Of a DNA stretch of 64,000 nucleotides, positions 41,517 to 50,655 are shown piece by piece. This DNA comes from Yponomeuta sedellus (lineage: Eukaryota; Arthropoda; Insecta; Lepidoptera; Yponomeutidae): positions 3,396,406 through 3,460,405 of the forward strand of contig OW203721.1 of assembly GCA_934045075.1 (NCBI GenBank), read 5' to 3'. How positions within the stretch are numbered: the stretch's first letter is position 1; every line of letters begins with the position of its first letter. The position numbers and the translations under genes are program-made. The notes under the pieces are model-generated. The model saw nothing but the letters and a program-made list of their open reading frames with translations, was not told where the DNA came from and ran no database searches.

Positions 41517-41722
41517 CGACCTCTGTGGCGCAGCGGTAGTGTGTCTGCCTACCATGCAAGAGGTCCCGGGTTGGAACCCCGGCTGGGGACAAAAAAATAA
41601 AACCGGGTCTTGGATGTTTACATGTTTGTGATGTCGCTGTTTCTAATTCCCACGTCACAGGGGAGCCTAGTGTGGGGCCAGAAGCAATGTATGCGCCTGT
41701 ATGTAAATGTTATGTAAGCGAA
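41517..41722 (+). mobile_element. tRNA-derived SINE (GACCTCTGTGGC family), full length
   Basis: GACCTCTGTGGCGCAGCGGT, CTGCCTACCATGCAAGAGGT, GGTTGGAACCCC (B box with one change), body ACATGTTTGTGATGTCGCTG and end ATGTAAATGTTATG. Confidence 0.88.
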
Positions 41723-41979
41723 ATATGATTTTTTTTAAACTGATCGCGTAAATTTCATGATTGTATGTGAAACATCAAAAGAGAAGTTTAGGATTATAAA
41801 ATGTTTCATGTGAAATATAGCTGAACATTATCGATAGGCGCATAATGATCATGCCAATCACGCTGTGCGAAAGTAAACATAGCGTCACATGCCAAGCGCG
41901 AGTCAAACTTGCGTATCGCGAGGGTCCAACGCTCACACCACCCAGGGATTAATTTTTTAACAGAAGCCTTGTTATTACA

Positions 41980-42130
41980 AACTAGGATACCCTGTGCTAT
42001 GGTAACCAGGCAAGGCCAACACAAGCATGGAACACCCAGCCCGAGTAAATTTTTACATATGTTGGGAATTGAACCCACGACCTCCAGCCCGGCAATCACA
42101 CACAATACCGCTAGACCAACGAGGCAGGCT
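41980..42130 (-). mobile_element. tRNA-derived SINE (GGCCTAGCGGTAT family)
   Basis: TAGGATACCCTGTGCTATGG, then GGGAATTGAACCCACGACCT and ACAATACCGCTAGACCAACG; reversed relative of 62819-63010. Confidence 0.75.
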
Positions 42131-42134
42131 AACG

Positions 42135-42390
42135 ATTGTAACGGTGCAAATATCTTTACAACATTCTTTATATTTCTTTTTCTATCTATCATTTTCAAAT
42201 ATTTAAATTATGTCACACATTTCGAAATTTCCCTAATTTTTCATGGTTACAACTTAACCCATCAACTAGATCTGACTGTTTTACCTGCTTATCCGTTTTT
42301 ATCCAGTTTTTCTATTTTATTATAAAAAACAATATCTATCTGCAAATAAAGCAACAGTTGAAGTCGTTCCAGTTTTTATTATTAACAAAA
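42135..42390 (-). repeat. Dispersed about 250-bp repeat
   Basis: Reverse complement of 56430-56680: TGCAAATATCTTTACAACAT, TTTCAAATATTTAAATTATG, AGTTGAAGTCGTTCCAGTTT. The last block also occurs at 12690-12720. Class unknown. Confidence 0.65.
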
Positions 42391-42729
42391 GTTATACAAC
42401 ATTTCACGATTACGATTTCCTAGCATGTTAGCACGCTACAAAAGCACACGAAAATCACGTTGGAACCATTCGCTTACGGAACCCTAAAAAGGGCCACAAG
42501 TGTCCGCGAGTCGGCCGATTTCCGCGTCTAAATCGATCGCAGGGCGGCAAGTGCCTCAGTGTATAGGGGGTCCCTGCGCGCGACCTCTTTGTTGTCACCC
42601 GAACGGGGGCCTTGACCTTCCCGCCGGGGGCAGACGCCCGCCGCCGTTCAGTCTCGGACCACATTGGCCCCGACCCCGCAATCTAATCCACGGTTTTTCT
42701 ATTAAAAATGTCGCATGAAATCTTAAAAT
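42391..42729. other. No gene seen; GC-rich patch
   Basis: 42,480-42,680 is GC-rich (GCGGCAAGTGCCTCAGTG) without a conserved frame; CGGAACCCTAAAAAGGGCC at its left resembles a TE end. Confidence 0.35.
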
Positions 42730-42734
42730 AATAA

Positions 42735-42822
42735 CTGGCTTTCAGTAATAAGGCCGCCAATTGTACTGTATTTTCTTGTAATTTCTGTGTACGATAAAGA
42801 ATATTTTATCCACTATCTATCT
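42735..42822 (+). mobile_element. LINE 3' end (GGCCGCCAATTG family)
   Basis: TAATAAGGCCGCCAATTGTA, then ACGATAAAGAATATTTTATC. Confidence 0.7.
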
Positions 42823-42920
42823 AACTTCAATTAAATAAATGCACGATAGTATCGTTTTAACTAATTACAATAGTATCAATGAATAAAAAGAATGTCGTTA
42901 ATAATAACAACCAACAACAT

Positions 42921-42948
42921 ACACACATACGCACACACACACACACAC
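42921..42948. repeat. (CA)n microsatellite
   Basis: ACACATACGCACACACACAC run. Confidence 0.9.
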
Positions 42949-43274
42949 AGTCACTGTAGAAACCAAATAAAAACAGTCCGTCAAACCGCCCCGTGACATA
43001 TCCGTCCCAATGGTTCCCTAACGGTGGCAGCATTACCGGGCTGCTTAGCAAGGGAGATTATTAAATATGCCTGAGAGCGGTAGTCCAAGCCACGGTTCCT
43101 CAGACGACGCCCTATATCTATAATAAAAGCTGAAACCCCAGTGCACTGTATTTAACGTTATCTGATAACAAAATGATCACCACACAACCTTTATGTCAGG
43201 ATTGTATGGCTGTTCAGTCGGATAATGACAAGCCACATTCGCGTCCAGATTAGATTAGATGAAGCACATGCAGG

Positions 43275-43440
43275 GCACATTCCTTCTCTCAGAGAGAGAG
43301 AGAGAATATGGGCTTAATCACCAAGCATGCCCACTGCGGATTGGCAATCTAAAGCGAGGTATTTGAAGAATTGCCTCTCAGGTTTCTTCACGACGTTTTC
43401 CTTCACAGTTAGCCAGTGGTATTGCTACTATAGTGTATAA
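43275..43440 (-). mobile_element. Bm1-like SINE
   Basis: TTCTCTCAGAGAGAGAGAGA, TGCCCACTGCGGATTGGCAA, TTTCTTCACGACGTTTTCCT, TAGCCAGTGGTATTGCTACT. Confidence 0.65.
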
Positions 43441-43442
43441 AT

Positions 43443-43448
<6 letters not shown>

Positions 43449-43534
<86 letters not shown>
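43449..43534. repeat. (TA)n microsatellite, about 86 bases
   Basis: Uninterrupted TA run; the Ile-Tyr frame across it is an artefact. Confidence 0.98.
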
Positions 43535-43538
<4 letters not shown>

Positions 43539-43714
43539 AAATCATCATTGTAAGTGTTTGAAGCGCGAAGCATGAAGTCCATAATTTTTTTTAAATGCGT
43601 TTTATCTATAGACGGGAATCTGTTATTAGCTCTTAGTAACCTATTTCTTCTACTAGCATAATTTTGTAAGCTGATGATTCTCCAAACTGTATAAATAAAA
43701 ATAAAATAAAATAA

Positions 43715-44078
43715 CTGAAGCGCTCGTGGCTTAACCAAGTGATTGGAATCAATCACTTGGTTAAGCAACAACAGGCGCGGTCAGGTACGGGATGGGTGAG
43801 CGTCCCGTGACTACCGCTAGTGGCATTTTTCCGAGCGCTTCCGTGCTTCGCAAGGCACGTTAAGCCGTTGGTGCCGGCTGTCATATAATGGCAGTCGTTA
43901 AGCCATGTCAGAGGCCTTATGGGCGGCTTGATAACTTCTGACAGTAAGGCGCGCCATTGTCTTACAATCCTCCACCAACCCGGACTTGGCCCGTGGTGGA
44001 GTATGGCCTAACCTTCCTGCGATGCAGGAAGAGACCCGTGCCCCAGCAGTGGGGACATACAAGGGTTGATAACGAACT
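43715..44078 (+). mobile_element. 5S rRNA-derived SINE, full length reference copy
   Basis: GAAGCGCTCGTGGCTTAACC, GTGATTGGAATCAATCACTT, TTAAGCAACAACAGGCGCGG, central domain CGTGCTTCGCAAGGCACGTT and GCCGTTGGTGCCGGCTGTCA, tail CCTGCGATGCAGGAAGAGAC to CATACAAGGGTTGATAACG. One of the least damaged copies. Confidence 0.93.
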
Positions 44079-44539
44079 GTACATACAGCGAATCCTAAAG
44101 TTCTCGCAGTGTAATGCGAAGTTCAATAAAATGACAGTTTTTTTGTTGTATCACAGTCCTCGCTGAATGTGGACCTACCCTAAACGCTTTCGGAAGGAAG
44201 AATGGCGGGCTAGCTATCAGTAGGCCCGAATATCCGGGTTCATTGATGTCTTTATACGCGCTGAAATATGGATACTATAAAAGCCGCGGTTATGTATGAA
44301 GTAAGTAATTTATTTCCTTCTCACAGAGGTGTCACACAAAATGTAATACAATTTGAACAATCAGGACTTATTCCTATGTGAGAGGCTGGAGTCCATACTA
44401 GGAAAGATCCAGTGTGACAGATCTCCAGGCCCTCACTACACTTACAGTTTTATAATTTCCCAAATTATAGTTATAATTTCCTGTCCAACTCAACTAAAGA
44501 AAAAAAATATACAATTGCGAAACAATGCACTGTAAGTTC

Positions 44540-44692
44540 TACACACACACACATACATACAGTAGGTACGCATGCATCTTATCTTATATATGTATATATA
44601 TATATATATTTATTACGCGGTGCTTCTACACACACACAAACACACACACACATACATACAGTACGCATGCATCTTATCTTATTTTACTACAT
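44540..44692. repeat. Duplicated CA/CATA microsatellite block
   Basis: ACACACACACATACATACAG with GCATGCATCTTATCTTAT occurs twice, about 90 bases apart, separated by a (TA)n run. Confidence 0.8.
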
Positions 44693-44789
44693 TGCCATTT
44701 TATAATTCTTTATTATATTTATTTTTATTCAGTTAACATATTAATAAGTAATTATAATATATATTTTTTTATGTAGTTTATAAACGTAG

Positions 44790-44865
44790 CAGGGCAAAGA
44801 CCTTCTCTCATAGAGAGAGTATGGGCTTGATAACAACGCGTGCCCGCGGATTGGCAATTATTTTT
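44790..44865 (-). mobile_element. Bm1-like SINE 3' fragment
   Basis: GACCTTCTCTCATAGAGAGA, ATGGGCTTGATAACAACGCG, CGGATTGGCAATT. Confidence 0.55.
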
Positions 44866-44989
44866 TATGTCATACAAAATCTTACAGCATTACAGTCTAA
44901 ACTAATGCGCTATAAGACTTAACGTATATATGATTACACTTTATACAGTTACATATCACAATTGAACAAATGAAAACAATATTCAACAA

Positions 44990-45375
44990 TTTAAACAGAA
45001 ATTGCTTTTAGCAATAAGGCCGCCAATTGTACTATGTATAATTGCAATTGTTTTGTATTTGTTGTTTTTTCCAGTGTACAATAATGCTGCGGCCACACTT
45101 GAAGGCGAAGATTCGTTTTCGCGTTGTCGCGACAACATTTTGTGTTCGCTCTACGGCGAAGAGCTTGACCACATCATAAGAATATTTTGGCCTTTGGGCC
45201 ATAAAACCCGTTGATGTGCGGCATTTTACCGACAACGGCGCGAAGGGTGTTTGTATTCGCGATGATGATTCGCGATAGGACGAATTTTTTGGCCAGACAT
45301 GTCGCGACAACGCAAATCTTCGCGTTATTGCGATAGTGTGGCCGTACCATAAAGAATATTCTTATCTTATCTTAA
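44990..45375 (+). mobile_element. LINE 3' end split by a MITE
   Basis: GCAATAAGGCCGCCAATTGT and TTCCAGTGTACAATAA on the left; AAAGAATATTCTTATCTTAT on the right. The break is in the polyadenylation-like AATAAA. Confidence 0.88.
45085..45349. mobile_element. 265-bp MITE with TAA duplication
   Basis: Termini TGCTGCGGCCACACTTGAAG and (complement of right) TGGTACGGCCACACTATCGC; GCGTTGTCGCGACA recurs inverted further in. TAA at 45082-45084 and 45350-45352 fits the TWA target of PIF/Harbinger elements, though an ATAA reading is also possible. Confidence 0.82.
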
Positions 45376-45475
45376 ACAAGACAGGAAACATCATGCATCT
45401 CCATCATTTCTCTCGCAAAACCTCAGACACTCGCTGCGTACAATTGACCATTGACCGCAATTTCAAACGTTGAGT

Positions 45476-45644
45476 TATTTGAACACCCCAGACACTCAGG
45501 TTTCCTCACAAAGTTTTCCTTGAACGTTAGCGAGTGGTATTGCTACTGGAACTTCACAAATGTACATAACTTAGAAAAAAAGTCATTGGTGCATGCCCGC
45601 ATTGGGAATCGAACCAGTTTCATCGAAATGGGCTAGCGCCGCTT
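45476..45644 (-). mobile_element. Bm1-like tRNA-derived SINE
   Basis: CAGGTTTCCTCACAAAGTTT, GCGAGTGGTATTGCTACTGG, CACAAATGTACATAACTTAG, CATTGGGAATCGAACCAG. Confidence 0.7.
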
Positions 45645-45893
45645 TAAATAAATAAATATTCATGGACATATTACACAGATCTCGTTAGCCCTATCCTAAG
45701 TACAACTAAATGACTTGTGTTATAGGTGCTTACTCGACGATAGATTTAATACAATAAATACATAGATAACATCCAAGACCCGAGACAAACTAGAAAAGTT
45801 CTTTTCCCAGTTTGACCCGGCCGGGGATCGAACCGAGACCTTCGGTTGCACAGTCAGCGTGCCAAACCGCTGAGCCACCGAGGCCGTCATTAA
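45645..45893 (-). mobile_element. tRNA-derived SINE (CCTCGGTGGCGCAGCGG family), full length
   Basis: ATATTCATGGACATATTACA to CGCTGAGCCACCGAGGCC, with reversed B box GGGGATCGAACCGAG. The partner at 50656-50915 is in direct orientation. Confidence 0.88.
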
Positions 45894-45920
45894 ATTCTTT
45901 TAGCTATTAAAATATTGCAA

Positions 45921-46088
45921 GGCCGACACCAACTGCTTAACGTAACTGGCGAAGCACAGAATCGCTCGGAAAATTGCCACTAGCGCTAGTCATAGGCAGT
46001 CACCCATCCATGAGCTGAACGTCCTATGTTGCTTAACCTTCGTGATTGTTTGAGATCACTCAGGCAGCCGGGGCTACGAGCGATTCTG
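45921..46088 (-). mobile_element. 5S rRNA-derived SINE, subfamily B, head half
   Basis: GCTTAACGTAACTGGCGAAG, GTCCTATGTTGCTTAACCTT, GGCAGCCGGGGCTACGAGCG. The tail is missing. Confidence 0.8.
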
Positions 46089-46165
46089 TTTGCTGAATGT
46101 CAATCGCTGCCTTCGGGTCGTATTGTAGTGTAGTAGAGAAAAAGGCAACGGAAAAGAACTCCAAT

Positions 46166-46457
46166 AAGGGTCTGTTTCACAATCTGCAGATAAAGTTCCG
46201 GATAAGCTATCCGCAACCATTCCTCCTAATTATGGCACAATCCAATGCGCTCATAAGGAGAGGGTTATGTCCAGCAGTGGACTAATATGTAGCCTGAAGA
46301 AGAAGCTATCCGCAACCAGGGCTGCCGTTTGTTCTAAATTTGAAGCCATAAACGAACACACGCAATATAGGAAAATTTATTTAAATTTAGAACAAACGGC
46401 AGCCCTGGTTGCGCATAGCTTATCTGGAACTTTATTTGAACATTGTGAAACAGGGGC
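46166..46457. mobile_element. Palindromic MITE, Harbinger-like ends
   Basis: Left GGTCTGTTTCACAATCTGCA and right (complement) GCCCCTGTTTCACAATGTTC, continuing AAAGTTCC.GATAAGCTAT.CGCAACCA. A central pair GGGCTGCCGTTTGTTCTAAA and its complement form the inner stem. Flanking TAA and TTA suggest, but do not prove, a TWA target. Confidence 0.75.
46220..46302 (+). mobile_element. 83-bp RTE 3' tail insertion with 16-bp duplication
   Basis: TATGTCCAGCAGTGGACTAA and GCCTGAAGAAG, flanked by perfect AAGCTATCCGCAACCA (46204-46219, 46303-46318). A very short 5'-truncated retroposition product inside the MITE. Confidence 0.93.
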
Positions 46458-46517
46458 TTAGTTGAGGGGTCCGTGCCCCTCGGTGGGGACACAATTGGTT
46501 GATGATAATGATGATTA
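46458..46517 (+). mobile_element. 5S rRNA-derived SINE, subfamily B tail only
   Basis: GGGGTCCGTGCCCCTCGGTG, GGGACACAATTGGTTGATGA. Confidence 0.65.
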
Positions 46518-46901
46518 AAAAAAGGTTGTGGGAACACGTTCGTGCCTTTCGCAGCCAGACTCACGAACAGCACTCTTTCACGACCGTACATCCATAGGTA
46601 CGCCACATTGGAGCAGCCTTCCCATCCTAATAACCGTATAATAGAAAGCGATAGATCGTCGGCTGGTCGCACATCGGGTATCAATTTCGCAGTTATAAGT
46701 ATTAGCCAGCGTTAATGGATCCGGTTATTAGTCGCTGCTTTCTCCTGGCCAGGTAGCAAGTGATAATGGTTAGGGAACGAGCCGAGGTCATTACACGGCG
46801 TAATTGCCAATCGCCTTAACCATCAGTGACCAGACCCCTAACATGTCAAGCGTAGCCTCTGCTCTTGTCTACGTTTGATTGCAGCGATATCTTCGTAATT
46901 G
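46518..46901. other. No gene seen
   Basis: No recognised element; moderately GC-rich near 46,690-46,800. Confidence 0.4.
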
Positions 46902-47300
46902 TCTCGTCGGCCTAGCGGTATCGCGTCTGATTGCCATGCCGGAGGTTGGGTTCGATTCTCAATGGGGGTCGTTATCAACCCTTGTATGTCCCCACTACTG
47001 GGGCACGGGTCTCTTCCTGCATCGCAGGAAGGTTAGGCCATACTCCATCACTGGGGCCAAGTCCGGGTTGGTGGAGGATTGTAAGACAGTGGCGGGCCTT
47101 ACTGTCAGAAGTTATCAAGCCGCCCATAAGGCCTCTGACATGGATTAACGACTGCCATTGTATGACAGCCGGCACCAACGGCTCAACGTGCCTTGCGAAG
47201 CCCGGAAGCGCTCGGAAAAATGCCACTAGCAGTAGTCACGGGACGCGACATGATTGTACAAATTACGTGAGGTCCTTGTCTGGTGGCCTTGGCAGATGTC
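46902..47300 (+). mobile_element. tRNA-derived SINE (GGCCTAGCGGTAT family) split by a 5S-SINE
   Basis: Left part TCGTCGGCCTAGCGGTATCG, GGTTGGGTTCGATTCTCAAT; right part resumes as ATTACGTGAGGTCCTTGTCT. The uninterrupted relative is 62819-63010 (GTTTGTGAGGTCCTTGCTCG). Confidence 0.8.
46972..47248 (-). mobile_element. 5S rRNA-derived SINE nested in a tRNA SINE
   Basis: TTATCAACCCTTGTATGTCC to CGGTAGTCACGGGACG-like CAGTAGTCACGGGACG; the 5S-like head proper is truncated. Confidence 0.88.
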
Positions 47301-47672
47301 CTAGTTTGTGACCCCCTAGCCAATTCTCACTTCATTAGAAAATAATTCGTGTACAGTCCATTTATTCTTACTTGTCCAATTTAGTAAACAAGATTCTACC
47401 CTTAAACTGTGACTTTTAGTCCAAAACTGCCATATTTCCATAAATGAAGTAACTTGGAACACTCTTTTAGACAAAACGCTGCAAATTTTATAAACATAGT
47501 TCATGAATTTGCGAGAAAATGTCTAGTTTAGGCATCTAATCTCAATTTTAAGGTTAGAATCTTGTTTACTAAATGGGGAGTAAAACGCAAAGCTGGTTCC
47601 AGATGTCGCCACTGGCGAGTAGGCCCAATACGCCGCCATGTTGAGTTTTCTTTCTTAATATTTACTAACAAA

Positions 47673-47762
47673 ATGTACTCCATGATGACCGTGCCGCAGC
47701 TAAAGGAAGAGTTAAGAAAACGGAAAGCTTCTGTTGTTGGTAAAAAAACTGTTTTGAGAGGC
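47673..47762 (+). pseudogene. SAP-like domain fragment
   Basis: From ATG 47673: MYSMMTVPQLKEELRKRK, then VVGKKTVLRG. The pattern V-x-xLK-xEL-xxR-x5-GxKxxL fits the SAP DNA-binding helix-extension-helix of about 30 residues. The frame then degenerates. Probably the N-terminus of the second protein of the parent transposon. Confidence 0.55.
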
Positions 47763-47873
47763 TGTCCAATTTTTTCTTCTCATGGCCTTTTCCCACAACT
47801 TTCTTCTTTTAGAATCCTTGGAAAATATATGAATCCCTTTATTCTTACAACCACGTTGAGCACAGTTCGTCAT
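47745..47873 (-). pseudogene. THAP-like zinc-finger fragment
   Basis: From the minus-strand ATG at 47871-47873: MTNCAQRGCKNKG, then IHIFSKDSKRRKLWEKAMR. C-x4-C at the N-terminus followed by F-x-K-D and a Trp at the usual spacing is the first half of a THAP domain (C2CH). The second zinc pair and the catalytic part are lost in the internal deletion. Confidence 0.6.
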
Positions 47874-48029
47874 TTTGTTAACTATACGAGAAAACAAATA
47901 AGTACCTAAACGAAAAAAATGTATGGCGTTTGACAGCTTTGACAGTTTATTTAGGCCTACGCGATCATTCGCCCTCTGCCGGGATAAAAAAGCAGTTTTT
48001 CTCCCCATTGGACAAGTAAGAATAGACTG

Positions 48030-49020
48030 TACGACTCTAAGGCGTATGACTTGGAATTCTAGATAAAAAGTCGAGCGACAGCCAAAATCTGTATTCTGAA
48101 AGCCATACTAGATCGAATTCGAGTGATAAAAGGTCTAAGGACTCTGTCGAGTTATCTTATCTTATTTTTATGCGACAATTGGCCATGCTACATTTTTAAT
48201 ATGAACGGAAATCTCAAAACCATTTCGAGAATTTTGCTTTCCGTACAACTTCTATTTATCAAATTTTTAAATAAGTCCATATTTTTTTAAGATATTCAAT
48301 AAAAAGCTTTGACCTTAAATAACTTTTGTATGACGTCAGCAAAGACGGTTTGAGTATTAGTCCTTTGCCTTACAAAAAAGAACAAAATGCCAACGTGTGA
48401 TTACATGTAGTCTGTGGATTATTTTCTCTGTGGTCACAGAGAAAATATCTGTGACCACAGAATACACGGTTAGCCGACTATTGTTCTGTGAGCCGACCAA
48501 ATCAACGTTTAATTGTTCTGTGAAATCAACTGACGTTAATGACATTTGTTTTTTTTTCTGTAGGCAAAGATGGTCTCTTCAAACATGCTCTGATGACTTC
48601 ACACCGTAGATAGAGTCTACGCTTCACACACTACAAAACTTTCAAAAAATTTTAAAAATAGATATAATTAATAAAATTCAAAACTAACGAAATTAGTTTC
48701 TTGAAATGGTCCATATTTTCGAAATAAATAAAAAAAACCTATATGGCCAACTAAGCCTTCGAATATTTTGCGTCGACGCTTTCAATTCGCATGAGCGAGA
48801 ATTGGCTCCCAGGACATTGATAGTGTTTTCTATTTATTATTTAATATGTATCACTTTTTAGGGTCCTTTAACTGACGGAGGTCAATTTTAGTCTACGATA
48901 TGATGTCTGCTCGTCCGTCCGCCGAATTCTTCCGAGAGACCGCACTCCTAAAAACTATTAATATCTCTATAGAGTCAAGGAAAAGTACTCGCTTAGGAGA
49001 TTCTATCATTTGAAAAGGAG
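48030..49020. other. No gene seen; short inverted repeats
   Basis: TATTTTCTCTGTGGTCACAG with AGAAAATATCTGTGACCACA near 48,420-48,465 forms nested inverted repeats. The rest is AT-rich. GTCTGCTCGTCCGTCCGCCG near 48,908 is typical of the repeat class at 37236. Confidence 0.45.
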
Positions 49021-49024
49021 AATA

Positions 49025-49165
49025 AAAAAAACTGGGCAAGTGCTAGTGGGACTCGCGTACTGCAGGTTCCGTACAAATCCGTTAGTACCTACATATTATG
49101 AAAAGCTTAAGAATCATGCAGTATTTTCCGAGCTTTTCCCGAACTTCAAAGACGATTTTTTTAAT
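49025..49165 (+). repeat. Dispersed repeat (GGCAAGTGCTAGTGGGACTC)
   Basis: Diverged copy of 37236-37345, sharing CTCGCG, GGTTCCGTAC and CTTCAAAGACGATTTTTTT. Confidence 0.5.
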
Positions 49166-49363
49166 GAATTAACTACAAATGCATAGTTTTCAGATATTTA
49201 GTATAAGACGATACTTATTACTTGCCAATTTCATGATTCTTTCAAATTTTTTATGAGCCCGCCCAATTCCAGTTTAACTTTACGGTCGCAGGTGCCCAAC
49301 ATCTGCGACTTTGGTTTGGGAACGCAGAGTGGTTTTCCGGATTCGGTCACTCCATCTGTAAAT

Positions 49364-49729
49364 GAGAATTAATACCCTTTGTATGTCCCCACTGCTGGGG
49401 CACGGGCCTCTTTATGCATAGCAGATGGGTAGGTTAGTCCGTACCCCACCACGAGAGCAGAGTCCGGATAGGTGGAGGACTGTAAGACAGTCGCGGGTCT
49501 TACTGTCTGAAGCTATCAAGCCGCCCATAAGGCCTCTGACATGTTTTAACGACTGCCAATACATGACAGTCGGCGCCAACGTCTTAACGTGCCTTGTGAA
49601 GCACGGAAGCGCTCGGGAAAAAATCGATGAACGGTAGTATGGTCACCCATCCAGCACCTCACCGCGCCTGTTGTTGCTGAACCCAATTGTAAGATTCTAA
49701 TCACTCGGTTCAACTAGGCCACGAGCGTT
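49364..49729 (-). mobile_element. 5S rRNA-derived SINE, full length
   Basis: Bounded by the 9-bp duplication TCTGTAAAT (49355-49363, 49730-49738). Tail CTTTGTATGTCCCCACTGCT to head ATCACTCGGTTCAACTAGGC, CACGAGCG. Confidence 0.9.
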
Positions 49730-49798
49730 TCTGTAAATAATCCTTTAAAATATTCCTTAATGAGGTGAGGAACCCTTGAAAATGACACATTTGAAACG

Positions 49799-49885
49799 TA
49801 TTTAGAGGCTAAAAATTCCACCCATGCCGGGACTCGAACCCGCGACGTCCTAAGCACGGGTTAGTGCATTAAATAAAGAATATAA
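49799..49885 (+). mobile_element. SINE-X with inverted head, short copy
   Basis: TATTTAGAGGCTAAAAATTC, GCCGGGACTCGAACCCGCGA joins directly to GTCCTAAGCACGGGTTAGTG and ATTAAATAAAG. Perfect 12-bp duplication ACATTTGAAACG at 49787-49798 and 49886-49897. Confidence 0.9.
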
Positions 49886-49897
49886 ACATTTGAAACG

Positions 49898-50289
49898 GAC
49901 AACTGTACGTAACATTAATTGAAATTCTTAATTCAGAAACCAACGGGGAGTCTGCATTATATTTAGGGAATCTCATAGTGACAGATTACATTTATAATTC
50001 GTAGGGCGAATAAAATCGGGGCCGACGTTTTTCATATTTAATTCGCGGTCCCGTTCGGCTTGTGTGTGTTTACCTGGGGACCGGACATGGGATTCGCTAT
50101 TTCCCGGATTCCAATTTCACTAAGATTCAGTAGTAGGCTGAAAAGCGTTGTAGAACGATATCAGATCCCAGATCCGAGTCCAGATCCATTGTAGACCGAG
50201 GCTGCGCTTCCTAAAACTTCAGGTCATAAGGTCAGAGGTCTACAAAAACTTAAATAAAAAACCAGATTTCATTAACGTAACGGGATCGC
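49898..50289. other. No gene seen
   Basis: GGGGCCGACGTTTTTCATAT and AATTCGCGGTCCCGTTCGGC near 50,020-50,060 are distinctive but unassigned. Confidence 0.35.
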
Positions 50290-50435
50290 GGCTTTCCTCG
50301 CGATGTTTTCAGTTAGAGATTGGAGTTGCTAATGTACGTATCTTAGAAAACAAAGGCATTGGTGGATGCCGGGATTCGAACTCACGGTCTCCCGAATAAG
50401 AGGTCGGTATTCCCTCGCGGCGCTGCCACAGCTTA
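50290..50435 (-). mobile_element. Bm1-like tRNA-derived SINE
   Basis: GGCTTTCCTCGCGATGTTTT, GATGCCGGGATTCGAACTCA, TCGCGGCGCTGCCACAG. Confidence 0.65.
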
Positions 50436-50466
50436 TCATTAATCTCATCTTAAAATTTGGATATTG

Positions 50467-50637
50467 ATACAAAACCTTTGTATGTCCCCACTTCTGGGGC
50501 ACAGGTATACTGATACAAACCCTTTGTATGTTCCCACTGCTGGGGCACGGGTCTCTTCCTGTATCGCAGGAAGGTTAGAGCAGGCTCCACCACGGGGGCC
50601 AGGCCCGGGTTGGTGGATGTCTGTAAGACAGGCTCTT
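50467..50637 (-). mobile_element. 5S rRNA-derived SINE tail, end duplicated
   Basis: The terminal 45 bases occur twice in tandem (AACCTTTGTATGTCCCCACT at 50474; ACCCTTTGTATGTTCCCACT at 50519), the second continuing to GTCTGTAAGACAGGC. Confidence 0.8.
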
Positions 50638-50655
50638 TACTATATTCTATATGAC

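Larger units (their letters stand above)
47575..48006. mobile_element. 432-bp nested element, ISL2EU/IS4EU-like
   Basis: Inserted in CTAAATTGG of the MITE's right terminus with an AT duplication (47573-47574, 48007-48008). Ends are inverted: GGGGAGTAAAACG and (complement) GGGGAGAAAAACTG. It carries a SAP-like fragment on plus and a THAP-like fragment on minus, converging on a deleted middle. AT duplications, GGGG termini and a THAP-bearing protein fit ISL2EU-type transposons as I know them; assignment is inference. Confidence 0.75.
47354..48029. mobile_element. TA-flanked MITE, family T1, with a nested element
   Basis: Outer termini CAGTCCATTTATTCTTACTT and CAGTCTATTCTTACTTGTCC; TA at 47352-47353 and 48030-48031. 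Without the 432-bp insert plus AT it would be about 242 bases, like the other two copies. Confidence 0.92.

Noticed and set aside
42855..43051. Signal-peptide-like frame with a Cys-Val run
   Set aside because: Produced by the (CA)n repeat.
43409..43771. 120-codon frame with an Ile-Tyr run
   Set aside because: Crosses the (TA)n array and a Bm1-like SINE; no domain.
43735..43830. Functional 5S rRNA gene
   Set aside because: Only the internal-promoter half resembles 5S; the flanking helices are absent and the sequence continues into a SINE body.
46879..47311. Overlapping frames with AGARVSSCIAGRLGHTPP-like text, also at 17625, 20027, 32056, 39595, 50464 and 52879
   Set aside because: All are readings of the 5S-SINE tail; the recurrence comes from the repeat, not from a protein family.
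47562..47909. 115-codon plus-strand frame as one protein
   Set aside because: It starts in the MITE terminus, crosses the nested element's end and runs antisense through the THAP part; only the 30-residue SAP-like segment has a family pattern.
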